The notes: a model not told the origin generated them from the sequence alone. A stretch of 64,000 nt of DNA from Enterobacteriaceae bacterium 4M9 (GCA_010092695.1 JAADJJ010000001.1:124001-188000); one strand, 5' to 3'. Counted from the stretch's first letter, positions 1 through 10,289 are shown. Numbers and translations are program-made.

Positions 1-1
1 T

Positions 2-112
2 TCCCGTCCGCGTCTTCAGCGCTTATTGCAAAACAGCCTCAAGCTAGTCAATACGTTGCCGCAAGCGCGCAAGGTGAAATGGATACTGGATGTTGATCCG
101 ATAGAGAGCTAA
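2..112 (+). CDS. priA: primosomal protein N' (PriA helicase), C-terminal end only
   Basis: The frame is open from the window edge to a TAA at 110-112 and gives the last 36 residues. The tail, with KVKWILDVDP followed by IES, matches the end of E. coli PriA, the 3'-to-5' helicase that restarts stalled replication forks. The catalytic domains lie outside the window. In E. coli priA is also directly upstream of cytR, which supports the assignment. The 244 bases that follow carry no gene and must hold the cytR promoter. Confidence 0.85.
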   Translation, partial: SRPRLQRLLQNSLKLVNTLPQARKVKWILDVDPIES

Positions 113-356
113 GCAGGTAACGTTCTGTTACCTACTGAAAGAAAAAGGAATTTCTGACGCGAAAAGCCCGCAATTTCTGCGAGGTGGATCGATAAATTAA
201 ACACAAGTCACAGTTTTAGTGAAATTTCTGTAACTGGCGCGCCTCAAAATCTGTTAAGAATGTGAAAATAATCTAATAATTCTGGCTACATGAACGGCGG
301 CAGACCGCGTGGCCCGACAGACGAACCCCTGCACAATGCTCATGAGGTAAGAGACG

Positions 357-1391
357 TTGAAGACCAGGAAGCAGGTTGCAGGCGCAACCATGAAAGATGT
401 CGCCCGTAAGGCCCAGGTATCTACCGCAACCGTATCCCGCGCTCTGATGAACCCCGATAAAGTGTCGCAGGCGACCCGCTCGCGCGTGGAGCAAGCCGCG
501 GTTGACGTCGGTTACCTTCCTCATACGCTGGGGCGCAGCGTAAAGCGCGGCGATTCACGCACGCTGCTTGTGATTGTGCCTGATATCTGCGACCCGTTTT
601 TCAGCGAAATCATTCGTGGCATTGAAATCACCGCCGCTGCCAATGGCTACCTGGTGCTGATAGGCGACTGCGCGCACCAGAACCAGCAGGAAAAAACCTT
701 CATTGATTTGATTGTGACCAAACAGATTGATGGCATGCTGCTGTTAGGCTCGCGCCTGCCTTTTGACGCAGGCAAAGAAGAGCAGCGCAACCTGCCGCCC
801 ATGGTCATGGCAAATGAGTTCGCGCCAGAACTGGAGCTACCGACGGTACATATCGACAACCTTACCGCCGCCTTTAACGCCGTGAGTTATCTGTATGAAC
901 TGGGCCATCGTCGCATTGCCTGTATCGCCGGGCCGGAAGAGATGCCGCTGTGCCACTTTCGCCTGCAGGGCTACATTCAGGCCATGCGGCGCCACAACCT
1001 TACGGTCAACCCAGGCTATATCGCTCGCGGCGACTTCAGCTTTGACGCGGGTGCAAAAGCCATGGAGCTACTGCTGGCGCAGGCAGAACCGCCGGATGCC
1101 GTCTTCTGTCACAACGATGTCATGGCGCTCGGCGCGCTGTCGTTGATTAAACGCCGTGGCCTTCGCGTGCCACAGGATATTTCGCTGATGGGCTTTGACA
1201 ACATCTCCCTGTCGCAGTTTTGCGATCCGCCGCTTTCTACCGTGGCACAGCCGCGTTTTGAGATTGGCCGCCAGGCAATGCTGCTACTGCTTGACCAGCT
1301 TCAGGGCCACGCAGTGAACAGCGGTTCACGCCTGTTGGACTGCGAACTGATGATTCGTGGCTCCACGCGCGCCCCTGCCCCCGGAAAATAA
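357..1391 (+). CDS. cytR: LacI-family repressor CytR
   Basis: CytR represses nucleoside uptake and catabolism genes together with CRP and is released by cytidine. The 344-residue protein has a LacI-type helix-turn-helix at about residues 12-31 (MKDVARKAQVSTATVSRALM) and a periplasmic-binding-protein-like effector domain from about residue 60 to the end. The middle is almost identical to E. coli CytR. The start is a TTG at 357 behind a GAGGTAAGAG-like ribosome site. It was chosen because E. coli CytR also has a short lysine-rich stretch before the helix-turn-helix; an in-frame ATG 11 codons later is the alternative. The gene sits between priA and ftsN as in E. coli. Confidence 0.95.
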   Translation: MKTRKQVAGATMKDVARKAQVSTATVSRALMNPDKVSQATRSRVEQAAVDVGYLPHTLGRSVKRGDSRTLLVIVPDICDPFFSEIIRGIEITAAANGYLVLIGDCAHQNQQEKTFIDLIVTKQIDGMLLLGSRLPFDAGKEEQRNLPPMVMANEFAPELELPTVHIDNLTAAFNAVSYLYELGHRRIACIAGPEEMPLCHFRLQGYIQAMRRHNLTVNPGYIARGDFSFDAGAKAMELLLAQAEPPDAVFCHNDVMALGALSLIKRRGLRVPQDISLMGFDNISLSQFCDPPLSTVAQPRFEIGRQAMLLLLDQLQGHAVNSGSRLLDCELMIRGSTRAPAPGK

Positions 1392-1477
1392 GCGCTTAAC
1401 GCTATGCTAATCTGGTCAAAGCCGTATCCCTTAAGTAACATGGCGGACTGAACTAAGACGACTACAGCGAAACGACA

Positions 1478-2467
1478 GTGGCTCAAAAAGATTATGTCCG
1501 CCGCGGGCAAACGTCACCTGCGCGGCGCAAAAGCGCACCCCGCAAGAAAAAAGGCAGTACTTCCAGCGTTTCTCCGGCGATGGTCGCCATTGCGGCTGCC
1601 GTACTGGTGGCGTTTGTGGGCGGTCTGTGGTTCATCACGCATTATAAAAAAGAAGAAGTCGAAGTACTGCCCGGCCAGAAAGTGACGGGCAACGGCTTAC
1701 CGCCCAAGCCAGAAGAACGCTGGCGCTATATCAAAGAGCTGGAAACCCGCCAGCCGGGCGTGATGCGCCCCACCGAACCTTCCGCAGGTGGAGAAATTAC
1801 CAACCAGGGCCAGCTGACTAACGAGCAGCGCCAGTTGCTTGAGCAAATGCAGGCCGATATGCGCCAGCAGCCAACCCAGCTGAACGAAGTCCCCTGGAAT
1901 GAGCAAACGCCTGCCCAGCGCCAGCAAACGTTGCAGCAGCAGCGCCTGATTCAGGAGCAGCGCCAGACGCAGCAGGAACAACAGCGTCAGCAGCTGACTC
2001 AGCAACGCCAGCTTGAACAACAGCAGCGCCAACAACAGGCCCAGCAGCGCCAGCAGCAGCAGGAATTACAACGCCAGCAGCAGGAGTTGCAGCGCGCGAC
2101 GCAAAAAGCCGCTCAGGCCCAACAGACAGCGCGTGAAGAAACCGTAACACCGCCAAAACCAAAACCTCAGCCAGCACCGGCACCGGTCACCGCAGCATCA
2201 GAAAGCCCAGCACCTAAACAAGAAGCGGCGAAGAAAGATGAGCGTCGTTATATGGTGCAGTGTGGCTCTTTCAAAGGTGCCGAACCTGCCGAGAAAGTGC
2301 GTGCACAGCTGGCGTTTGAAGGTTTTGATTCCCATATCACCACCAACAATGGCTGGAACCGGGTGGTCATTGGCCCGCTTAACGGCAAAGACAGCGCTGA
2401 CAGCACGCTCAGCCGCCTGAAATCCGCAGGACATACCAGCTGTATCCGCGTTGCTGCCGGGGGTTGA
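1478..2467 (+). CDS. ftsN: cell division protein FtsN
   Basis: FtsN is a bitopic inner-membrane protein that arrives late at the septum and triggers FtsWI peptidoglycan synthesis. Its 329 residues contain a basic cytoplasmic tail (1-32), one membrane helix (about 34-55) and the conserved periplasmic activation segment around GNGLPPKPEERW. A very glutamine-rich linker covers about residues 120-215, and a SPOR domain from about 256 to the end binds denuded glycans. Two SPOR cysteines (in MVQC and TSCIR) match the E. coli disulfide pair. It starts at GTG, as in E. coli. The linker is far richer in Q/R repeats than the E. coli one. Confidence 0.95.
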   Translation: MAQKDYVRRGQTSPARRKSAPRKKKGSTSSVSPAMVAIAAAVLVAFVGGLWFITHYKKEEVEVLPGQKVTGNGLPPKPEERWRYIKELETRQPGVMRPTEPSAGGEITNQGQLTNEQRQLLEQMQADMRQQPTQLNEVPWNEQTPAQRQQTLQQQRLIQEQRQTQQEQQRQQLTQQRQLEQQQRQQQAQQRQQQQELQRQQQELQRATQKAAQAQQTAREETVTPPKPKPQPAPAPVTAASESPAPKQEAAKKDERRYMVQCGSFKGAEPAEKVRAQLAFEGFDSHITTNNGWNRVVIGPLNGKDSADSTLSRLKSAGHTSCIRVAAGG

Positions 2468-2495
2468 AACCCCTGAATTTGCCCCCAATCTATAC
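2464..2495 (+). promoter_or_regulatory. sigma-32 heat-shock promoter of hslVU
   Basis: TTGAAA at 2464-2469 is followed, after a 14-base spacer, by CCCAATCTA. This resembles the sigma-32 consensus CTTGAA / CCCATNT and the known E. coli hslVU promoter. The -35 hexamer overlaps the ftsN stop codon (2465-2467), so the promoter lies partly inside ftsN. The -10 has one more base between the C-run and TCTA than the consensus. Confidence 0.65.
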
Positions 2496-2504
2496 TTCTA
2501 TTCT

Positions 2505-2525
2505 GCCCCGTGTCATACACGGGGC
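2505..2525 (+). promoter_or_regulatory. 5'-UTR stem-loop of hslVU mRNA
   Basis: GCCCCGTGT (2505-2513) and ACACGGGGC (2517-2525) form a perfect 9-bp inverted repeat around CAT. It lies right after the sigma-32 promoter, so it would be at the very 5' end of the transcript. An inverted repeat at the same place in E. coli hslVU mRNA is known to affect message stability. It is not followed by a T-run, so it is unlikely to be a terminator. Confidence 0.7.
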
Positions 2526-2557
2526 ACTCTGTACAGCTTTCAACAAGGGGTCTGCTC

Positions 2558-3088
2558 GTGACAACAATAGTCAGTGTGCGTCGTAACGGTCATGTCGTCA
2601 TCGGTGGCGATGGCCAGGCTACATTAGGCAATACCGTGATGAAAGGTAACGTGAAAAAAGTGCGTCGCCTTTATAACGATAAAGTCATTGCCGGCTTTGC
2701 GGGCGGTACGGCGGATGCCTTCACCCTGTTCGAACTTTTCGAGCGCAAGCTGGAAATGCATCAGGGCCACCTGGTTAAAGCGGCCGTTGAGCTTGCCAAA
2801 GACTGGCGTACCGACCGTATGCTGCGCCGTCTCGAAGCGCTGCTGGCGGTTGCCGATGAAAACGCCTCACTCATCATCACCGGCAACGGCGACGTGGTGC
2901 AGCCGGAAAACGATCTGATTGCTATCGGTTCCGGTGGCCCCTACGCGCAGTCAGCAGCCCGTGCGCTGCTGGAAAACACGGAACTGAGCGCCCGTGAAAT
3001 TGTGGAGAAGTCGTTGGGGATTGCGGGCGATATCTGCATCTATACCAACCACTTCCAGACTATCGAAGAACTCCCGTCTAAAGCGTAA
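2558..3088 (+). CDS. hslV: ATP-dependent protease proteolytic subunit HslV (ClpQ)
   Basis: HslV forms the two-ring proteolytic core of the HslUV cytoplasmic protease. The catalytic N-terminal threonine follows the initiator Met (MTTIVSVRRNG). The 176-residue length equals E. coli HslV and the sequence is nearly identical. The start is a GTG at 2558; longer in-frame upstream reading would cross the 5'-UTR hairpin and is not supported. hslU starts nine bases after the stop, forming the hslVU heat-shock operon. Confidence 0.97.
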   Translation: MTTIVSVRRNGHVVIGGDGQATLGNTVMKGNVKKVRRLYNDKVIAGFAGGTADAFTLFELFERKLEMHQGHLVKAAVELAKDWRTDRMLRRLEALLAVADENASLIITGNGDVVQPENDLIAIGSGGPYAQSAARALLENTELSAREIVEKSLGIAGDICIYTNHFQTIEELPSKA

Positions 3089-3097
3089 GGACTGCCC

Positions 3098-4429
3098 ATG
3101 TCTGAAATGACTCCACGCGAAATTGTCAGCGAACTGGACAAACACATTATCGGCCAGGACGCTGCCAAGCGTTCTGTGGCCATCGCGTTGCGTAACCGCT
3201 GGCGCCGTATGCAGCTTGATGAAGAGCTGCGCCACGAAGTCACGCCGAAAAACATTCTGATGATTGGCCCAACCGGTGTAGGTAAAACAGAAATTGCCCG
3301 CCGCCTGGCCAAACTGGCTAACGCGCCGTTTATCAAAGTTGAAGCGACAAAGTTCACCGAAGTGGGCTATGTCGGTAAGGAAGTTGACTCGATAATCCGC
3401 GATCTGACCGATGCCGCCATTAAAATGGTGCGTATGCAGTCAATCGAGAAAAACCGCTATCGCGCCGAAGAAATGGCCGAAGAGCGCATTCTCGATGTGC
3501 TGATCCCACCGGCTAAAAACAACTGGGGCCAGGCAGAACAGCCGCAGGAGCCTTCTGCCGCACGCCAGGGTTTTCGCAAAAAGCTGCGTGAAGGCCAGCT
3601 CGATGATAAAGAAATTGAAATCGATCTCGCCGCAGCGCCTATGGGCGTTGAGATCATGGCACCTCCGGGCATGGAAGAGATGACCAGCCAGTTGCAGTCT
3701 ATGTTCCAGAACCTGGGCGGCCAGAAGCAAAAGCCGCGCAAGCTCAAGATAAAAGACGCGATGAAGCTGCTGATTGAAGAAGAAGCCGCCAAACTGGTGA
3801 ACCCGGAAGAACTGAAGCAGCAGGCCATTGATGCCGTTGAGCAGCACAGTATTGTGTTCATCGACGAAATCGACAAAATCTGTAAGCGCGGCGACACGTC
3901 CGGTCCGGATGTTTCCCGCGAAGGCGTGCAGCGCGACCTGCTGCCGCTGGTGGAAGGCTGTACCGTCTCCACCAAGCACGGCATGGTGAAAACCGACCAT
4001 ATTCTGTTTATCGCCTCGGGAGCCTTCCAGGTTGCCAGCCCGTCGGATCTGATTCCGGAGCTACAGGGCCGTCTGCCAATTCGCGTTGAGCTACAGGCGC
4101 TGACCACCGATGACTTCAAACGCATCCTGACTGAGCCGAGCGCGTCTATCACCGTGCAGTACAAAGCGCTGATGGGCACCGAGGGCGTGAACATTGAGTT
4201 TACCGACGACGGTATCGACAAAATCGCCCAGGCCGCCTGGCAGGTTAACGAAAGCACCGAGAACATCGGCGCGCGTCGTCTGCACACCGTGCTGGAACGT
4301 CTGGTGGAAGACATTTCCTATGACGCCAGTGAACTGAGCGGCGAAACCGTTACCATTAACGCAGAATATGTCAGCAAGCATCTTGATGAGCTGGTGGCAG
4401 ATGAAGATCTGAGCCGTTTTATTCTATAA
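3098..4429 (+). CDS. hslU: ATP-dependent protease ATPase subunit HslU (ClpY)
   Basis: This is the AAA+ unfoldase that feeds substrates to HslV. In its 443 residues the Walker A motif GPTGVGKTE is at 57-65, the inserted I domain is roughly 110-240, and a Walker B segment (IVFIDEID) is near residue 250. The C-terminus SRFIL is the tail that docks into HslV. Length and sequence match E. coli HslU. It is cotranscribed with hslV, and a terminator hairpin follows at 4460. Confidence 0.97.
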   Translation: MSEMTPREIVSELDKHIIGQDAAKRSVAIALRNRWRRMQLDEELRHEVTPKNILMIGPTGVGKTEIARRLAKLANAPFIKVEATKFTEVGYVGKEVDSIIRDLTDAAIKMVRMQSIEKNRYRAEEMAEERILDVLIPPAKNNWGQAEQPQEPSAARQGFRKKLREGQLDDKEIEIDLAAAPMGVEIMAPPGMEEMTSQLQSMFQNLGGQKQKPRKLKIKDAMKLLIEEEAAKLVNPEELKQQAIDAVEQHSIVFIDEIDKICKRGDTSGPDVSREGVQRDLLPLVEGCTVSTKHGMVKTDHILFIASGAFQVASPSDLIPELQGRLPIRVELQALTTDDFKRILTEPSASITVQYKALMGTEGVNIEFTDDGIDKIAQAAWQVNESTENIGARRLHTVLERLVEDISYDASELSGETVTINAEYVSKHLDELVADEDLSRFIL

Positions 4430-4458
4430 TCGCGCTCAACGCATTTTCATCAAATTCG

Positions 4459-4483
4459 ATGGGGGCCTGTGCCCCCATTTTTT
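4459..4483 (+). terminator. rho-independent terminator after hslU
   Basis: TGGGGGC, a CTGT loop and GCCCCCA are followed directly by a T-run. The hairpin lies between the hslU stop and the menA start, so it separates heat-shock from menA transcription. Confidence 0.8.
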
Positions 4484-4499
4484 ATTGCTGACGAGAACC

Positions 4500-5429
4500 A
4501 TGACTGAATCGCAACCGATAAGTCCGACCCGCGCGTGGCTGGAAAGCCTGCGCCCACGCACGCTGCCGCTGGCCTTCGCCTCGATTGTGGTCGGCAATGC
4601 GCTGGCCTGGTGGCAGGGATTTTTTAACCCGGCCGTCGCCCTGCTGGCGCTGTTAACCGCCGGACTGCTGCAAATCCTTTCCAACCTGGCGAACGACTAC
4701 GGCGATGCGGTCAAAGGCAGCGACAAACCCGATCGCCTTGGGCCGCTGCGCGGTATGCAAAAAGGCGCCATTACCCAGGCACAAATGAAGGTCGCCCTGG
4801 CCATTGTGGTGGCGCTTATCTGCCTGTCCGGACTGGCACTGGTGCTGGTTGCCTGCAAAGACTTTGCTGATTTCCTTGGCTTTTTGCTGCTCGGCCTGCT
4901 GTCTATTGTTGCTGCCATTACCTACACCGTTGGCACGCGCCCTTACGGCTATATGGGCCTTGGCGATATTTCGGTGCTGATTTTCTTCGGCTGGTTGAGC
5001 GTGGTAGGTAGCTGGTATCTGCAAACGCACACGCTGGCGCTGTCGGTCTTTTTACCGGCCACCGCCTGTGGCCTGCTGGCAACGGCGGTGCTGAACATCA
5101 ATAACCTGCGCGACATTGACAGCGACAGAGAGAACGGCAAAAACACCCTTGCAGTGCGCCTGGGGCCGGAAACGGCACGCCAGTACCACGCAATTTTGCT
5201 AATGGGCTCGCTGGTGTGCCTGGCGCTGTTTAACCTCATCTGGCTTAACAGTTTGTGGGGCTGGCTGTTTATTCTCAGCGCGCCGCTTTTGATAAAACAG
5301 GCGCGTTTCGTGCTCAACGAGAAAACACCTGCGGCGATGCGCCCAATGCTGGAGCGCACGGTCAAAGGCGCGTTGCTGGTTAATATCCTGTTTTCCATCG
5401 GCATCTTACTTTCAGGCCAACATATTTAG
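4500..5429 (+). CDS. menA: 1,4-dihydroxy-2-naphthoate octaprenyltransferase MenA
   Basis: MenA prenylates DHNA to give demethylmenaquinone in the inner membrane. It is a UbiA-superfamily protein of 309 residues with eight or nine hydrophobic segments. The two Mg-diphosphate motifs are visible: NDYGDAVKGSD around residues 65-75, and NNLRDIDSD around residue 205. The ATG at 4500 aligns with E. coli MenA. The in-frame ATG five codons upstream lies against the hslU terminator and was rejected. rraA follows, as in E. coli. Confidence 0.96.
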   Translation: MTESQPISPTRAWLESLRPRTLPLAFASIVVGNALAWWQGFFNPAVALLALLTAGLLQILSNLANDYGDAVKGSDKPDRLGPLRGMQKGAITQAQMKVALAIVVALICLSGLALVLVACKDFADFLGFLLLGLLSIVAAITYTVGTRPYGYMGLGDISVLIFFGWLSVVGSWYLQTHTLALSVFLPATACGLLATAVLNINNLRDIDSDRENGKNTLAVRLGPETARQYHAILLMGSLVCLALFNLIWLNSLWGWLFILSAPLLIKQARFVLNEKTPAAMRPMLERTVKGALLVNILFSIGILLSGQHI

Positions 5430-5521
5430 CTGATGTACATCAATTCGCCATCGATGGCTTTGCCTGGAGTGAACTTTAAGCGATATACTGACAGTTCCAG
5501 CAGCAACTGAATGTTAAGCCT

Positions 5522-6007
5522 ATGAAATACGATACTTCCGAGCTTTGCGACATCTACCAGGAAGATGTCAACGTCGTGGAACCGCTGTTCTCCAACTTTG
5601 GCGGACGGTCATCGTTTGGCGGGCAAATCATCACAGTGAAATGTTTTGAAGATAACGGGTTGCTGTATGAGATGCTTGAAGAGAACGGCCGCGGGCGCAT
5701 CCTGCTTGTAGACGGCGGCGGTTCTATGCGACGTGCTTTAATCGACGCAGACCTGGCGCGTCTGGCGGTACAAAACGAGTGGGAAGGCATTGTCTGCTAC
5801 GGTGCGGTGCGCCATGTGGACGACCTGGAGGAGCTGGATATTGGCATCCAGGCCATCGCCGCTATTCCAGCCGGTGCCGCAGGTGAAGGCGTGGGGGAAA
5901 GCGATGTGCGCGTCAACTTTGGCGGCGTCACCTTCTTCTCCGGCGACCATCTGTACGCTGACAATACCGGCATTATTCTGTCTGAAGACCCACTGGATAT
6001 CGAATAA
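5522..6007 (+). CDS. rraA: ribonuclease E activity regulator RraA
   Basis: RraA forms a trimeric ring that binds RNase E and dampens mRNA decay. It was once misnamed MenG. The 161-residue protein matches E. coli RraA over its length, including the GGRSSFGG region and the glycine-rich LVDGGGSMRRAL turn. A strong bidirectional terminator follows and separates it from convergent zapB. Confidence 0.96.
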   Translation: MKYDTSELCDIYQEDVNVVEPLFSNFGGRSSFGGQIITVKCFEDNGLLYEMLEENGRGRILLVDGGGSMRRALIDADLARLAVQNEWEGIVCYGAVRHVDDLEELDIGIQAIAAIPAGAAGEGVGESDVRVNFGGVTFFSGDHLYADNTGIILSEDPLDIE

Positions 6008-6022
6008 CCTGCCAGAAACAAT

Positions 6023-6050
6023 AAAGGCGCCTGAAGGCGCCTTTATTTTT
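6023..6050. terminator. bidirectional terminator between rraA and zapB
   Basis: AAAGGCGCC (6023-6031) and GGCGCCTTT (6036-6044) pair around TGAA. T-rich sequence lies on one side and A-rich on the other. The genes converge here, so one hairpin can end both transcripts. Confidence 0.85.
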
Positions 6051-6064
6051 TGCGAAATGGCAAA

Positions 6065-6313
6065 TCAGTTCACTTCGTCCATTTTGCCCAGCAGCGCCTG
6101 CAGGCGTTCCTGCCAGACGTTGTGCTGCTCACGCAGCTGCGCGTTTTCACGCTCCAGCGCTTCATGGCCACCCTGCGCCTGCTGAACTTCCTGCATCAGG
6201 CTGCCATTCTTCTCTTTCAGTTCTTCGATTTCCATTTGCAGCAACGTAATAGTATCAATCGCCTGCTGTACTTTGGCTTCCAGTTTCTCAAACACTTCAA
6301 ATGACATCGTCAT
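6065..6313 (-). CDS. zapB: cell division protein ZapB
   Basis: ZapB is an almost wholly coiled-coil cytoplasmic protein that joins ZapA at the Z-ring and links it to MatP-bound Ter DNA. The 82 residues show continuous heptads from FEKLEAKVQQAIDTI to the end. E. coli ZapB has 81 residues and the same MTMS start. The C-terminal half is more diverged than the N-terminal half. The gene converges on rraA. Confidence 0.95.
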   Translation of the reverse strand: MTMSFEVFEKLEAKVQQAIDTITLLQMEIEELKEKNGSLMQEVQQAQGGHEALERENAQLREQHNVWQERLQALLGKMDEVN

Positions 6314-6628
6314 ACCTCTCCTGACATTGCAAGGCGCAGATACCCTTTACCACAGGGCATTCTTCGTCACGAACATGAGCCGCGCCTCAAATAACTCGCG
6401 CGCACTACGTATGGGTTCGATTGTATGGAGCGTGGCATCCGCTGTCCAGCGGCGCACCGCGCTGTTTGCGGTTTGTCTCTATTTTCGGTCAATGCTGAAA
6501 CTCGCCTGCTCGCGCATCGCGCTTGCCGGAATAACCAAAGAGAACAAAATGCGCCCCTCCTCACACATTTATGCGCGTGTTTTTTCACCTTCCGGCGCGA
6601 AAACGCGCATTTTTATGACGAGACACAC

Positions 6629-6648
6629 AACTTTCAATTTCGAAATTT
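6629..6648 (+). promoter_or_regulatory. candidate GlpR operator 1
   Basis: By eye this 20-mer fits 17 of 20 positions of the GlpR consensus WATKYTCGWWWWCGAWMATW, with the central CG at 6641-6642. It starts 26 bases upstream of a second, better match. In E. coli tandem GlpR operators repress glpFK without glycerol-3-phosphate. Confidence 0.45.
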
Positions 6649-6654
6649 CTCGTT

Positions 6655-6674
6655 TTTGCTCGTTAACGATAAAT
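6655..6674 (+). promoter_or_regulatory. candidate GlpR operator 2
   Basis: TTTGCTCGTTAACGATAAAT matches 18 of 20 positions of the GlpR consensus and is a near-palindrome centred on TTAA. It lies about 80 bases upstream of the glpF start, a fitting position for repression of glpFK. Confidence 0.6.
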
Positions 6675-6756
6675 TAACACCATGCCGACGGGCATAAGGT
6701 CACAGGGATGCTGTACTTAACAACAACTTGCTTTTTTTGCCTTCAGGACCCTGATT

Positions 6757-7605
6757 ATGAGTCAAACAACAACGTTAAAAGGCCAGTGCATTGCGGAATT
6801 TCTCGGCACAGGACTGCTGATTTTCTTTGGCGTAGGCTGCGTTGCTGCCATGAAAGTGGCCGGTGCCACCTTCGGCCAGTGGGAAATCAGCATCATCTGG
6901 GGTCTGGGTGTGGCAATGGCTATCTATCTGACCGCTGGCGTATCAGGCGCACACCTCAACCCTGCCGTCACGGTGGCGCTGTGGCTGTTTGCCGATTTTG
7001 ACAAGCGTAAAGTGTTACCGTTCGCCATTTCTCAGTTTGCAGGCGCATTTTGTGCCGCTGCATTAGTTTACGGGCTTTATTACAACCTTTTCTTCGACTA
7101 CGAGCACACGCACCAGATGGTGCGCGGCAGCGTAGACAGTCTCGACCTGGCCGGTATTTTTTCTACCTATCCCAACCCACACATCAATCTCATGCAGGCT
7201 TTTGCCGTTGAACTGGTGATTACCGCTGTGCTGATGGGCGTCATTATGGCGCTAACCGACGATGGTAATGGCCTGCCGCGTGGCCCGCTGGCACCGCTGC
7301 TGATTGGCCTGCTGATTGCGGTTATCGGCGCTTCTATGGGGCCGCTCACCGGCTTTGCGATGAACCCGGCGCGTGACCTTGGCCCGAAAACCTTCGCATG
7401 GCTGGCAGGTTGGGGCAATGTGGCCTTTACCGGCGGTAAGGATATTCCTTACGTCCTCGTCCCGCTGTTTGGCCCACTGTGCGGTGCAATCCTGGGCGGC
7501 TTTAGCTATCGTAAGCTGATTAGCCCACATCTGCCCGGCAACGCCGCACCAGCCAAACCAAAGAATGATGCGCCTGAAGGCGCACAGCACAAAGCATCGC
7601 TGTAA
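6757..7605 (+). CDS. glpF: glycerol facilitator GlpF
   Basis: GlpF is the aquaglyceroporin that lets glycerol across the inner membrane. The 282-residue protein has six membrane segments and both half-helix NPA motifs (68-70 in HLNPAVT and about 203 in MNPARD). The Asp after the second NPA marks a glycerol channel rather than a water channel. glpK follows 19 bases later in the same operon. Confidence 0.97.
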   Translation: MSQTTTLKGQCIAEFLGTGLLIFFGVGCVAAMKVAGATFGQWEISIIWGLGVAMAIYLTAGVSGAHLNPAVTVALWLFADFDKRKVLPFAISQFAGAFCAAALVYGLYYNLFFDYEHTHQMVRGSVDSLDLAGIFSTYPNPHINLMQAFAVELVITAVLMGVIMALTDDGNGLPRGPLAPLLIGLLIAVIGASMGPLTGFAMNPARDLGPKTFAWLAGWGNVAFTGGKDIPYVLVPLFGPLCGAILGGFSYRKLISPHLPGNAAPAKPKNDAPEGAQHKASL

Positions 7606-7624
7606 CTGAAATTCAGGAACACTT

Positions 7625-9139
<1,515 letters not shown>

Positions 9140-9147
9140 CCCCTCAG

Positions 9148-9174
9148 GGAGCGCGGTGCGCCGCGCTCCTTTAT
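9148..9174 (+). terminator. hairpin after glpK
   Basis: GGAGCGCGG (9148-9156) pairs with CCGCGCTCC (9161-9169) around TGCG, followed by a short T-run. It probably ends or weakens glpFK transcription before glpX. Confidence 0.65.
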
Positions 9175-9255
9175 CCCCACGGGCTTAACGGCCCGCTCCC
9201 CTTCTCGCGCTGTGCTAAAATCCCCGGCAGTTTATTATTTACAACCGGGATTACC

Positions 9256-10266
9256 ATGAGACGAGAACTTGCTATCGAATTTTCACGCGTCACCGAAGCC
9301 GCTGCGCTGGCGGGTTACAAATGGCTGGGCCGTGGCGATAAAAATGCCGCCGACGGTGCCGCCGTTAACGCCATGCGCATCATGCTCAACCAGGTCAACA
9401 TCAACGGTCAGATTGTGATTGGTGAAGGTGAAATCGACGAAGCGCCTATGTTGTACATTGGCGAGCAGGTCGGCACCGGCCAGGGTGATGCGGTGGATAT
9501 CGCGGTAGACCCGATTGAAGGCACGCGTATGACCGCCATGGGCCAGGCCAACGCGCTGGCGGTCATGGCCGTGGGCGATCGCGGCTGCTTTCTGAACGCA
9601 CCGGATATGTATATGGAAAAGCTGATTGTCGGCCCTGGTGCGAAAGGCTGTATCGACCTGAATCTGCCGCTGGCAGAAAACCTGGCCCGCGTGGCGGCAT
9701 CGCTCGACAAACCACTTAGCGAACTGACCGTTACAATACTGGCTAAGCCGCGTCACGACGCGGTGATTGCGCAGTTGCAGCAGCTTGGCGTGCGCGTGTT
9801 TGCGATTCCCGATGGCGATGTGGCAGCGTCCATTCTGACCTGTATGCCTGACAGCGAAGTCGATGTGCTGTACGGCATCGGCGGTGCGCCGGAAGGCGTG
9901 GTCTCCGCTGCGGTTATCCGCGCGATGGACGGCGATATGCAGGGCCGCCTGCTGGCGCGCCACGAGGTGAAAGGCGACAGCGAAGAGAACCGCCGCATCG
10001 GCGCGCAGGAACTGGCGCGTTGCGCGGAGATGGGCATCACCGCAGGTAATGTGCTGAAACTTGATGACATGGCGCGCAGCGATAACGTTATCTTCTCCGC
10101 CACCGGCATCACCAAAGGCGACCTGCTGGACGGCATCAGCCGTAAGGGCAATATCGCGACCACTGAAACGCTGCTGATTCGCGGCAAATCCCGCACCATT
10201 CGCCGCATCAAATCTATCCATTATCTGGACCGCAAGGACGCCAACGTACAGCTGCACATTCTGTAA
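9256..10266 (+). CDS. glpX: class II fructose-1,6-bisphosphatase GlpX
   Basis: GlpX hydrolyses fructose-1,6-bisphosphate to fructose-6-phosphate, the gluconeogenic step needed for growth on glycerol. The 336-residue protein carries the class II metal site (GEGEIDEAP, then DPIEGTRM) and the GIGGAPEGV turn. The start ATG at 9256 aligns with E. coli. An AT-rich stretch 5' (GTGCTAAAAT to TTTATTATTTA) could be its own promoter. Confidence 0.96.
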   Translation: MRRELAIEFSRVTEAAALAGYKWLGRGDKNAADGAAVNAMRIMLNQVNINGQIVIGEGEIDEAPMLYIGEQVGTGQGDAVDIAVDPIEGTRMTAMGQANALAVMAVGDRGCFLNAPDMYMEKLIVGPGAKGCIDLNLPLAENLARVAASLDKPLSELTVTILAKPRHDAVIAQLQQLGVRVFAIPDGDVAASILTCMPDSEVDVLYGIGGAPEGVVSAAVIRAMDGDMQGRLLARHEVKGDSEENRRIGAQELARCAEMGITAGNVLKLDDMARSDNVIFSATGITKGDLLDGISRKGNIATTETLLIRGKSRTIRRIKSIHYLDRKDANVQLHIL

Positions 10267-10289
10267 CGCGGTCATTTGTCCGATTGAGC

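Larger units (their letters stand above)
6314..6756. other. zapB-glpF intergenic region (443 bp), glycerol regulon control region
   Basis: No convincing gene lies here; the open frames at 6273-6697 are short and have no homology I recognise. The glpF-proximal half is AT-rich and holds two GlpR-like operators (6629-6648 and 6655-6674). zapB's promoter must lie at the left edge. E. coli has its GlpR and CRP sites for glpFK at the same place. Confidence 0.6.

Noticed and set aside
9283..10275. 330-codon reverse open frame
   Set aside because: It is the antisense of glpX; high-GC codon bias opens the opposite frames. The sense protein is a clear GlpX.
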